Part shown: positions 14,961-21,462 of the stretch, in pieces
How positions within the stretch are numbered: position 1 is the first letter of the stretch
Layout of the letters: every line of letters starts with the position of its first letter
Position numbers and translations under genes: made by a program
The notes under the pieces: generated by a model
Databases searched by the model: none
What the model was told of the DNA's origin: nothing
What the model saw: the letters and a program-made list of their open reading frames with translations, nothing else
DNA from: a virus
IMG/VR virus record: IMGVR_UViG_3300029265_000645
Span: 1 to 27,948 of that record
DNA: 27,948 nucleotides
Strand: one strand, 5' to 3'

Positions 14961-16702
14961 ATTTCTAGTTTAATCTCGTTACGTAATACTTTATTCATAT
15001 GCCTGTTAGCACATAATGCACTTTCTTGAATAATTCTATGCCCTGATAATGTAATAGCTCTACTAATCATGTATTTAGGTAAACCATACCTAAAGGTAGG
15101 CAAAGCAGTAGCTCCATATAAGGAGTTAAGTAAAATCTTCATTGTATATTGCATTAGATGGTAATGTTCCCCTTCTGTTTTGTTACCTTCTTTAAATGCT
15201 TTCTTCATTTTATTTTTATATATAACCCTTTCATCAAACCAAATATTTAAAACTGTTGCTAATACCGATTCTTTGTCTTGAGTAAAGAAACACCCATTAG
15301 CTGATACAGCTAAGTTGTCCTGTTCAATCATTGATATTAATTTTTCAGTACTAACATATGTTTGTCTACCTTTTGAATTTTCAACTAATAATTCTTCCTC
15401 AGGATCGCGTTCTTTTAAGTCGTTAAGGCCCAAGCGATTATTACGGTCATCTGATGTTACGATATGTCCCACCAAAGTTTCTCGGCCTATGTTAATAGAC
15501 ATAATTATACATGGATACAGCGATGTTAAATCCTCATCAAACATATACTTGTATAATCCCGCTTTAGGACAAAATAAATAACCCCCAGCATAAGTTGAAT
15601 CTAGATCTTTTTTACCAGATGGTCTATAAGGTGGAATTATGTTTTGAGATAACAAATAAGCAGATATTGCTCCATCTTGAGTAACACTATTAGAATATAC
15701 TTCGCTGTAATTATGTTTACCTTTATGTGAAATGTTTTTAGTTAAAGCAATATATTGGAGTTTTTCATCTAATAACTTTAATATCTTAACATCCATAAAG
15801 TTATATTCAATAAACTTATGAATATCAGTTTCAAATAATCTATCTAAATTACCTTCATATTCAATTTTATTTACACCCGCATATTTTTCTCCAATGGCAT
15901 CTAATTTATAACTAGGTTCATCTTTCCAACTATACTTTTTATGTAAACGAATATAATCTAAAGATTCAACCCCAACAATGTCTACAAATTGGTCTCTTTT
16001 AGCCCAAGCTGATATCCATTTACCTTCTTTTGTTTTAAACCAGGATTTTTTCTCGGTTTTAACCTTACCTATAGGAGATAAATAACTAGCAAATTCTTCC
16101 CCTAATACATTACAAATTCTATAATATAAATAAGGAATATCAAAATAATCACTATTATAACCTATTAAAATATCAGGATTAATATCTCTAAAACATTCTA
16201 TAAACTTACCTAGTAATTCTTTTTCGGTTTTTACAGGTATGATTTCTTTGTTTTTATTTTCACCTGTTTTAGTGTGAGATAATACATTTTTTTTATCTAA
16301 AACTAATATCGCCCAATGGTCTTCGGTTTTATCCCACCAAGCTATAGAAGTAATAGGCATTGGTGCACTTTCGATATATTCTTTTGTTAATGCACCTCCT
16401 ATTTCACACTCAATATCAAAAAATAATTCTTTATGTCCAGTAGAAGGCTCATCATTTACCCCATATTTTTCTATTAGAAATTTTTGGTGTGGTTTTATAT
16501 CATGAAAATGTAAATCTGGATCACTTCTGTACCATTGGTTTGTTTTGGTTAGTGTTTCACCCTTTAAACCAACTAATTTACCATTAGGGTCTTCTTTATA
16601 TGCAGTATTCCACCATTCAATTTCATCATATCCTCCTTCATCCCACAAATGGATTTTGTATTTATTTTCCTTTATTTTAGTTGCGTAACATTTTTTATAC
16701 AT
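14957..16702 (-). CDS. Family B DNA polymerase, N-terminal fragment (gp43-like)
   Basis: This 581-residue protein carries the proofreading exonuclease motifs Exo I (FFDIECE, 95-100), Exo II (GYNSDYFDIPYL, 181-192) and Exo III (YNFMD, 300-304). It also has polymerase motif A (DLTSLYPCII, 391-400) and motif B (KILLNSLYGAT, 522-532). It stops about 50 residues after motif B, before motif C, which is supplied by the gene at 13186-14163. It should be the replicative polymerase of the phage together with that fragment. The break falls in the palm between motifs B and C. The ATG overlaps the stop of a tiny upstream gene. Confidence 0.92.
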   Translation of the reverse strand: MYKKCYATKIKENKYKIHLWDEGGYDEIEWWNTAYKEDPNGKLVGLKGETLTKTNQWYRSDPDLHFHDIKPHQKFLIEKYGVNDEPSTGHKELFFDIECEIGGALTKEYIESAPMPITSIAWWDKTEDHWAILVLDKKNVLSHTKTGENKNKEIIPVKTEKELLGKFIECFRDINPDILIGYNSDYFDIPYLYYRICNVLGEEFASYLSPIGKVKTEKKSWFKTKEGKWISAWAKRDQFVDIVGVESLDYIRLHKKYSWKDEPSYKLDAIGEKYAGVNKIEYEGNLDRLFETDIHKFIEYNFMDVKILKLLDEKLQYIALTKNISHKGKHNYSEVYSNSVTQDGAISAYLLSQNIIPPYRPSGKKDLDSTYAGGYLFCPKAGLYKYMFDEDLTSLYPCIIMSINIGRETLVGHIVTSDDRNNRLGLNDLKERDPEEELLVENSKGRQTYVSTEKLISMIEQDNLAVSANGCFFTQDKESVLATVLNIWFDERVIYKNKMKKAFKEGNKTEGEHYHLMQYTMKILLNSLYGATALPTFRYGLPKYMISRAITLSGHRIIQESALCANRHMNKVLRNEIKLEI

Positions 16703-16797
16703 TAAATATCTTTTTCACGTTTAAATATGTCATGGAATAAATCCATTATAGCATACATTAAAGCCATACCCATTGCAATACCTATAAATATTTCCAT
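16702..16797 (-). CDS. Very small single-helix membrane protein
   Basis: This 31-residue protein has one hydrophobic helix (MEIFIGIAMGMALMYAIM) followed by a charged end (DLFHDIFKREKDI). It is joined by TAATG one-base overlaps both to the MazG-like gene before it and to the polymerase gene after it. Overlapping start and stop codons on both sides are the main evidence that it is translated. No function is evident. Confidence 0.6.
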   Translation of the reverse strand: MEIFIGIAMGMALMYAIMDLFHDIFKREKDI

Positions 16798-17354
16798 TAT
16801 ATTATTGTTTCAACCTCATAAAACCTTTGTAATTCCTCATCACTAAAGAACTGATGTAAATCCGGTCTGTAGTAATTAATGTTTTTCATTACTTTTTTGT
16901 CTCTTGTTCTATAGACAATAAACCGTCCTTCCTCAAGTTTCTCAAAATGACACTCCTCACCTTGCTCCTTACTTCTTTGGCTGACGGTGAGTATGGCTTC
17001 TTCTTCAGTCTTGCAAGCTTTAGACATATTAGATCCTTGTACTTCTTGATAGGCTGGCCATATCTTATCCTTAAGGCCATGTAACATAGTACCGTTCCCA
17101 AGGGAAACATAAGTAATGTCGCACAAAGCATCCAGAACTTCCACAATGTCGCCTCGTTCGCAAGCTTCTCTATATTCTTCAAGTTCTTCGAGTATGAAAT
17201 CGTAAACAAACTGCCATTCTTTTTTTTCTGGGATTGTTGGATCATAATTATTAGGTTTGCCAAATGTGGCGTTAAAAGTCTCTACTTCATCTACAAATGG
17301 TACTCCATTAACCCATGTAGGTAATTCTTCTTCTTCAAATAATTTATATTGCAT
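16797..17354 (-). CDS. MazG-like nucleotide pyrophosphohydrolase
   Basis: This 185-residue protein contains the E-E-x-x-E-x(n)-D-x-x-x-D core of the all-alpha NTP pyrophosphohydrolases: FILEELEEYREA with E56, E57, E59 and E60, then VLDALCDITYVSLG with D75 and D79. EVQGSNMSKACK follows, as in phosphoribosyl-ATP pyrophosphohydrolase-like phage proteins. It would hydrolyse nucleoside triphosphates to monophosphates, cleaning or adjusting the nucleotide pool. A C-terminal 65-residue extension is less conserved. It lies 5 bases after the phosphoribosyltransferase gene, suggesting a nucleotide-metabolism pair. Confidence 0.8.
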   Translation of the reverse strand: MQYKLFEEEELPTWVNGVPFVDEVETFNATFGKPNNYDPTIPEKKEWQFVYDFILEELEEYREACERGDIVEVLDALCDITYVSLGNGTMLHGLKDKIWPAYQEVQGSNMSKACKTEEEAILTVSQRSKEQGEECHFEKLEEGRFIVYRTRDKKVMKNINYYRPDLHQFFSDEELQRFYEVETII

Positions 17355-17359
17355 AACTT

Positions 17360-17752
17360 TTATTTTAAGTAATCTTGTATTGTTTCACTATCTTCTCTTT
17401 CCCATGGATAAACTATCCAATCGTTTTCTAATACCGTAGTAGCAAATATATGAGGTCTATAACAAGCTAATATTTTATGATGTAAAACAGCATGATAAAC
17501 TCCAGGTGCCTCAGATAATGTTTTTCCTGAGTCGCAAATATCATCTACTACTAATGTATTTCTACCTATTGCTTGTACATAAGGTAAATCTAATTTATGA
17601 GATATTAATACGGCGGGTATTAATCCACCTCTAGCTATCCCATGTACAGAATCTATATTAGGATAATCACTAATTATTCTTTCAGCTACGATATCAACTA
17701 GACTATTAATATCATTCCAACTTAAATATATTTTAGATGTTGTGTCCCCCAT
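17360..17752 (-). CDS. Phosphoribosyltransferase, purine salvage type
   Basis: This 130-residue type I phosphoribosyltransferase has a conserved DSVHGIARGGLIPAVLISHKL segment. It also has the PRPP-binding loop TLVVDDICDSGKTL at 66-79 and WIVYPWERED near the end. The last resembles the base-side tail of xanthine/guanine phosphoribosyltransferases. It likely forms purine nucleotides from free bases and PRPP. It overlaps folE by 20 bases. A role in recycling guanine or a deazaguanine-like base freed by DpdA-type exchange is an attractive idea, but nothing in the sequence proves it. Confidence 0.8.
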   Translation of the reverse strand: MGDTTSKIYLSWNDINSLVDIVAERIISDYPNIDSVHGIARGGLIPAVLISHKLDLPYVQAIGRNTLVVDDICDSGKTLSEAPGVYHAVLHHKILACYRPHIFATTVLENDWIVYPWEREDSETIQDYLK

Positions 17753-18425
17753 TGTTTATTTTTAATGAATCAAAAAACTCTTTACGAGCTAAATTATCGT
17801 TTTGTTTAAATACACCATTTGCTTTAGTTGTAACCATTGCAGCTCCTTTATGTTTTACTCCTCTACAAGAAACACAATTGTGTGTTCCTACTATAGTAAT
17901 AATAACACCTAAATTACCATCTGTAATTTTATTTACAGCATTATGTATTGCTGATGTTAACTGTTCTTGTATTGCTCCTCTTCTACCAAATAATTCTACT
18001 ATTCTATTTAGTTTAGATAAACCAATAACTTGACCATCTGCTCCTGCTATATATCCTATATGAACAACTCCCCCAATTGTTTGATGATGATGAGAACACA
18101 TTGAATTTAACGGTATATTACGTTCTATAACAATGCCATCATAACCATCTGATGGAAATGATGTAATTGGAGACATTGCTGTGTATCTACCAGCCCATAA
18201 ATCGTTCACATAAGCTTTAGCTACACGTCTTGGTGTTTCGTTTGAATTTGGATCATTTTTCCAATCACATTTTAATGCATCTAAAAACTTACCAAAAGCT
18301 TCAGTTGCATCTTCTATCATGTATTGTTTATCTTGATCGGATAATGGAAAACCTTTGGCGACACCATTTGCAAAACCTTCTTGTACTACTTCTAATTCCT
18401 CGTGAATTTTTCTACGTTTGTTCAT
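17733..18425 (-). CDS. folE: GTP cyclohydrolase I
   Basis: This 230-residue protein has the family hallmarks. C110 and H113 lie in NSMCSHHHQTIGGVVHIGY, C184 in THNCVSCRGV, and these supply the active-site zinc. VIGLSKLNRIVELFGRRGAIQEQLT is the conserved helix. It converts GTP to dihydroneopterin triphosphate, the first step to 7-deazaguanines. All zinc ligands are present, in contrast to the QueC and QueD encoded nearby. It fits as the entry enzyme for a phage-made preQ0-type base. Its ATG overlaps the end of a small upstream gene by about 14 bases; the copy of the repeated motif at 18521 lies 95 bases upstream. Confidence 0.93.
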   Translation of the reverse strand: MNKRRKIHEELEVVQEGFANGVAKGFPLSDQDKQYMIEDATEAFGKFLDALKCDWKNDPNSNETPRRVAKAYVNDLWAGRYTAMSPITSFPSDGYDGIVIERNIPLNSMCSHHHQTIGGVVHIGYIAGADGQVIGLSKLNRIVELFGRRGAIQEQLTSAIHNAVNKITDGNLGVIITIVGTHNCVSCRGVKHKGAAMVTTKANGVFKQNDNLARKEFFDSLKINNGGHNI

Positions 18426-18549
18426 TTATATAACTTTTTAATTTATCTATTAATAATAACACATCATCTGGGTCCATTGTAATAGCACAGCATGTGTTTA
18501 CATTTTCCTCTATATCGTCCAATATACGAAGGGCTTCTGGCTTTTCCAA
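18412..18549 (-). CDS. Small acidic protein of unknown function, TTG start
   Basis: An open frame of 45 codons fills the gap between the oxygenase and folE. From a TTG at 18549 it reads LEKPEALRILDDIEENVNTCCAITMDPDDVLLLIDKLKSYINEQT in sections, with helix-like patterns at both ends and two adjacent cysteines. The composition looks like real protein rather than noncoding DNA. The oxygenase stop lies one codon before, in the same frame. An internal ATG would give only about 16 residues. It overlaps folE by 14 bases. Start and expression are uncertain. Confidence 0.5.
   Translation of the reverse strand: MEKPEALRILDDIEENVNTCCAITMDPDDVLLLIDKLKSYINEQT
18521..18530 (-). promoter_or_regulatory. TTCGTATATT element upstream of folE
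   Basis: The coding strand reads CCCTTCGTATATTGGACG, about 95 bases before folE. It lies inside the small open frame at 18412-18549 and may be partly coding. It could drive folE, the phosphoribosyltransferase and the MazG-like gene. Confidence 0.45.
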
Positions 18550-18552
18550 ATG

Positions 18553-19173
18553 TTAGCTTGTAAATTCTAACCAAGTAGTTAAAATATATTTATCACTAGA
18601 TTCAGGCATATATCCTTTATGTATATAAGGCCAACTAGCAGGATGAATAATTAACTTACCAATTTCAGGTTTAACTTTAAAAAAATCGTCTGCTCCCTTT
18701 TCTTTAAATAAAAACCCAGTTTCACCACCTTTTTTAACAGTATTTAAATAAAGGATAAAAACAAATAATCTTCTTGAAGTATTTACATCTTCTTTTTCTA
18801 CGTGCCAAGCATTATAATGTCCTTCATTTTTGTCGTACTTTTGAATTTGTAAAAGAGGATAGGAACATTTACCATTTACTAAAAAATGATGGTCAAATAT
18901 ATCACGATGGGGGTATTTTTCTAAGTAACCATCAGATAAAGTTTTATTAAAACCATTCATTACCATACTAGATAAACTAGCATTGCCTGTACCTGGGCTG
19001 TGTAAGATTTCGTAATCTTTAGTTTTTTTAATCTTGGTGTCTATACCTGCCCCACTTGTTCCTATTATAGTATTATTTAGATCATTTTCATAATCAAACT
19101 TACTAATTAGGGAGTTGCACTCACTTTCTGTAAATGCGTTTGGGAAAATTCCTATTGTATCTTTAAATTCCAT
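18553..19173 (-). CDS. 2OG-Fe(II) oxygenase (prolyl 4-hydroxylase-like), copy 2
   Basis: From the ATG at 19173 the protein has 206 residues. The core LQIQKYDKNEGHYNAWHVE gives an H124-x-E126 iron pair in place of the more common HxD. RRLFVFILYLNTVKKGGETGF is the conserved strand region, and KLIIHPASWPYIHKGYMP supplies H185, with K195 or nearby as the likely 2-oxoglutarate contact. This matches P4H-type phage oxygenases rather than the LTPxAP type of the other two copies. A longer frame from 19197 would overlap the zinc-ribbon gene. The substrate is unknown. It sits between QueE and FolE, so a role in tailoring a modified base is a possibility worth testing. Confidence 0.8.
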   Translation of the reverse strand: MEFKDTIGIFPNAFTESECNSLISKFDYENDLNNTIIGTSGAGIDTKIKKTKDYEILHSPGTGNASLSSMVMNGFNKTLSDGYLEKYPHRDIFDHHFLVNGKCSYPLLQIQKYDKNEGHYNAWHVEKEDVNTSRRLFVFILYLNTVKKGGETGFLFKEKGADDFFKVKPEIGKLIIHPASWPYIHKGYMPESSDKYILTTWLEFTS

Positions 19174-19279
19174 GTTTTGTTTTTTTACAACTTCCACAAG
19201 TTTTTCTATACCCTGCGTTTAAAGACCCACATGAGCAAGTCCAAGCTGTATCTGTTAATTTTTTTCCTTTTTCTCTCAT
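19163..19279 (-). CDS. Zinc-ribbon micro-protein
   Basis: This 38-residue protein has an N-terminal basic stretch (MREKGKKLTDTAW), then TCSCGSLNAGYRKTCGSCKKTKHGI. The C-x-C and C-x2-C pairs (four cysteines, 13 residues apart) match a zinc ribbon. Its ATG overlaps the queE stop by one base (TAATG), and its stop overlaps the next ATG. It is absent from simple length-based gene calls, but the motif is clear. It could bind nucleic acid or a partner enzyme of the modification cluster. Confidence 0.7.
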   Translation of the reverse strand: MREKGKKLTDTAWTCSCGSLNAGYRKTCGSCKKTKHGI

Positions 19280-20064
19280 TAAACTTCTCTCTGATCTTCA
19301 AATGCAATGATATGAGGTCTCCATGTCATTCTATACCCATTATCTCTTACCCAATCGAATACTACTGGGTATGATTTAAATAATGATTCTCTTGAATCAC
19401 CTGCGGGCATAAACCATACTTTTTCAGGTTTAACCTCTAATATAGAAATACATTCCATAATTTCAGCTAACGCTCCTTCATCTTTACCATCCCATACTGG
19501 TTTAATATGATAATCTGAATGGTATTCAATAGATTGTTTTATTGCTTCATAATTAAGCCTAAGCTTATTATGTCTATCAATCATTCTTTGGTCTGTAATT
19601 GCTCCTTGAGGAGTAGATACCCCAAGCACAGGTACACTATTGGAGAACTTAGGACTAATAGAAAGCAAATTAATAGGATAATCAGTTGGTAGAAAATGGC
19701 TTCCTTCAGTTTCGATAGTAATAAAAATATCTTTTTCATGAGCAAAATGTGTTAATTCATTTACTAAAGCAGGATGCATAGTAGGTGAACCACCTGTAAG
19801 CATCATCTCTTTTATATGAGGGTTATCTTCATACGCTTTAATAATGTCTTTAAAATTAAAATGTCCTTTTTCTGGATGGATACTTGTATACCAACTATCA
19901 CACCAGCCTCCTTCTCCAAAGAAACATCTATGAGTACACCCTGTAGTTCTAATAACTACTGTAGGGTAACCGGCTCTTGATCCTTCTGATTGTACTGCTG
20001 TGTAGATTTCTACGATTGGAAGATTCTTTTCGTAGTCTGTAACCCTTTTTAATTGTTTGTGCAT
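19279..20064 (-). CDS. queE: QueE-like 7-carboxy-7-deazaguanine synthase
   Basis: From the ATG at 20064 the radical SAM protein has 261 residues. It contains IVEIYTAVQSEGSRAGYPTVVIRTTGC, with cysteines C43, C47 and C55 (spacing CX3CX7C) that should bind the Fe4-S4 cluster. LTGGSPTMHP is the SAM-binding region equivalent to GGEP. It would convert 6-carboxy-tetrahydropterin to 7-carboxy-7-deazaguanine. The CX3CX7C spacing differs from the canonical CxxxCxxC and from the long-loop forms, showing a special insert, FFGEGGW. The longer frame from 20202 lacks homology in the first 46 residues and overlaps queD. Confidence 0.87.
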   Translation of the reverse strand: MHKQLKRVTDYEKNLPIVEIYTAVQSEGSRAGYPTVVIRTTGCTHRCFFGEGGWCDSWYTSIHPEKGHFNFKDIIKAYEDNPHIKEMMLTGGSPTMHPALVNELTHFAHEKDIFITIETEGSHFLPTDYPINLLSISPKFSNSVPVLGVSTPQGAITDQRMIDRHNKLRLNYEAIKQSIEYHSDYHIKPVWDGKDEGALAEIMECISILEVKPEKVWFMPAGDSRESLFKSYPVVFDWVRDNGYRMTWRPHIIAFEDQREV

Positions 20065-20107
20065 ATTGTTAATTTTTTTGAGTGGTTTTTCATTCACTAT
20101 TATATAA

Positions 20108-20572
20108 CTACTCGCAGTAATATGCTGCGTTTTTACCATGTTCCATGAATTTAACTTTTGTAACTTTAACTCTGCCTTCAGTTTCAGTTGTAACAAATTC
20201 ATTCAACTTATTATAAATATATTCAGCAAATTTTTCAGCGCCAGTTGCGGGTAGTATTCTTACTTGAGCTACATTTGCATCTCCCATTTGTTTAAATGCC
20301 GCTAAAAAGGGATCATCTTCTGCTACTATTATAGTATGATCAAACATATAATCCATCCATGCTTTTGGAGACATATCATCTATTTTGGTTTTAGCCCTTT
20401 TCATTCCTCCAAAATCCCAAACCCAATTTCTATGATCTAATTCCCCCTCAAAATATACTTTAAAAGAAATTCCATAACCATGTATAAATTTACAATGTGT
20501 ATCTTCTGCTTTCCATTGACGAAACACTGTACTAAAACCGTCAAAAATTTTACTTGATTGATGTTTACCCAT
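20108..20572 (-). CDS. queD: QueD-like 6-carboxy-tetrahydropterin synthase with altered zinc site
   Basis: From the ATG at 20572 the protein has 154 residues. It has the T-fold features VWDFGGMKRAK, FDHTIIVAEDDP (D78, H79), LPATGAEKFAEYIYNKL and a C-terminal glutamate (E144), plus the catalytic-type cysteine in THCKFIHGYG (C27). In canonical QueD the zinc histidines are in F-x-A-A-H and L-H-G-H. Here the first aligns with F17 and the last with Y33, leaving only H31. The enzyme would normally form 6-carboxy-tetrahydropterin from dihydroneopterin triphosphate. Whether it binds zinc in another way (for example through H26) is unclear. It overlaps the thioredoxin gene by 8 bases. Confidence 0.82.
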   Translation of the reverse strand: MGKHQSSKIFDGFSTVFRQWKAEDTHCKFIHGYGISFKVYFEGELDHRNWVWDFGGMKRAKTKIDDMSPKAWMDYMFDHTIIVAEDDPFLAAFKQMGDANVAQVRILPATGAEKFAEYIYNKLNEFVTTETEGRVKVTKVKFMEHGKNAAYYCE

Positions 20573-20807
20573 TATACCATGATTTAATTTGTTCCAATGG
20601 AAGAGCACCTGTTATTCTACTAAGTTCATTTCCACTACTATCTACTTTAACTAAGGTAGGAACATTTCTAATACCATATTTTGTTGATAGTTCCTGATCA
20701 GTGTCAACATTAATTTTTTGGTATGGAAGACCACTTTTTTCCATTATGGGTCCTAACATTTTACATGGTCCACACCAATTTGCTGAAAAATAATAAATTT
20801 TATTCAT
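20565..20807 (-). CDS. Thioredoxin
   Basis: This 80-residue thioredoxin-fold protein has the active site SANWCGPCKMLGP (C12 and C15) followed by INVDTDQELSTKYGIRNVPTLV with the conserved cis-proline. It lacks the first strand and helix of full-length thioredoxin, so it is a short phage form. It could supply reducing power to phage enzymes such as ribonucleotide reductase or support radical SAM chemistry. It overlaps queD by 8 bases and follows a small membrane protein, placing it inside the deazaguanine operon. Confidence 0.9.
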   Translation of the reverse strand: MNKIYYFSANWCGPCKMLGPIMEKSGLPYQKINVDTDQELSTKYGIRNVPTLVKVDSSGNELSRITGALPLEQIKSWYNG

Positions 20808-20823
20808 ATTTAATTTTTAATTG

Positions 20824-20988
20824 TTATACTAATTCTTCTCCTATACCTACTACTTCGCTCAATATAAGTAAAATAACTGCGATATCCAAGCTAAACCATA
20901 AGGCTCCATAACCTAATAGGCGGATTGCTGATTTAACGAAACTAATTTGTTGATGTTTTTTAGCATCTGGTAATTGTTGTTTTTTCAT
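20824..20988 (-). CDS. Small membrane protein
   Basis: From the ATG at 20988 the protein has 54 residues: a basic start (MKKQQLPDAKKHQQ), a short amphipathic helix (ISFVKSAIRLLGYG) and a hydrophobic helix (ALWFSLDIAVILLILSEVVG). The same open frame continues upstream through the tRNA gene to 21060, which cannot be coding, so the start at 20988 is preferred. Similar small proteins seem common in marine phages, from memory. The function is unknown. Confidence 0.7.
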   Translation of the reverse strand: MKKQQLPDAKKHQQISFVKSAIRLLGYGALWFSLDIAVILLILSEVVGIGEELV

Positions 20989-21002
20989 GTATAAATATTT
21001 AG

Positions 21003-21075
21003 TTGTCCCGCTAGGTCTCGAACCTAGACTCTTCTGCACCAAAAGCAGACGTGTTACCAATTACACCACAGGACA
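21003..21075 (-). tRNA. tRNA-Gln (anticodon TTG)
   Basis: The minus strand folds as a full cloverleaf. The acceptor stem is TGTCCTG with CGGGACA. The D arm contains AATTGGTAAC. The anticodon stem TCTGC/GCAGA has the 7-base loop TTTTGGT with anticodon TTG. The T arm is CTAGG-TTCGAGA-CCTAG. The discriminator base is A and CCA is not encoded. It decodes CAA. It lies between a secreted protein gene and the small membrane protein gene, inside the operon, and may supplement the host pool for an A+T-rich phage. Confidence 0.95.
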
Positions 21076-21083
21076 TTTAATTG

Positions 21084-21458
21084 TTAAAAACTAACGTAAT
21101 TGCTTACTTTAGTAAATATCCAAGCTTTTCCTGGTCCTCCTTCACTATCAGGTTTACTTACAATTAATTGTAACCCCTTAAGGTAAAATAGTAATCTATA
21201 TTTTTCATCAATTTTCTGAACATAGATGTATTTTTCCTCTAAATAGAAATTACCACTAACATAATTCCCTAATCCATCATATCTAACAAATTCATTAGGG
21301 GCTTTACCATCTAGGTATTTCATCTGCAAAATTTGATTTCCATCATAACTCTGCCAAGTACCATAAATATCATCCCCTCCTGGGTTTCCAATTCTTTTTG
21401 TTTGAGAATAAGAATTAAATGTTAACAATAAAGTTAATAATATAATTAGTTTTTTCAT
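21084..21458 (-). CDS. Secreted protein of unknown function
   Basis: This 124-residue protein has a clear signal peptide (KKLIILLTLLLTFNSYSQ), ending in the Tyr-Ser-Gln that is typical of Bacteroidetes exports. The mature part is strand-rich and contains DDIYGTWQSYDGN, FVRYDGLGNYVSGNFYLEEKY and KGLQLIVSKPDS. The GTW segment recalls lipocalin-like proteins but this is weak. It should act in the periplasm or outside the cell. It is odd to find it between QueC and the tRNA. It may alter the host envelope, perhaps in superinfection exclusion. Confidence 0.68.
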   Translation of the reverse strand: MKKLIILLTLLLTFNSYSQTKRIGNPGGDDIYGTWQSYDGNQILQMKYLDGKAPNEFVRYDGLGNYVSGNFYLEEKYIYVQKIDEKYRLLFYLKGLQLIVSKPDSEGGPGKAWIFTKVSNYVSF

Positions 21459-21462
21459 AATA

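Noticed and set aside
20065-20202. N-terminal extension of QueE to 20202
   Set aside because: The added 46 residues have no family features and overlap the end of queD; family similarity begins after the ATG at 20064.
20989-21060. N-terminal extension of the small membrane protein gene to 21060
   Set aside because: The extension runs through the tRNA-Gln gene; the ATG at 20988 is a better start.
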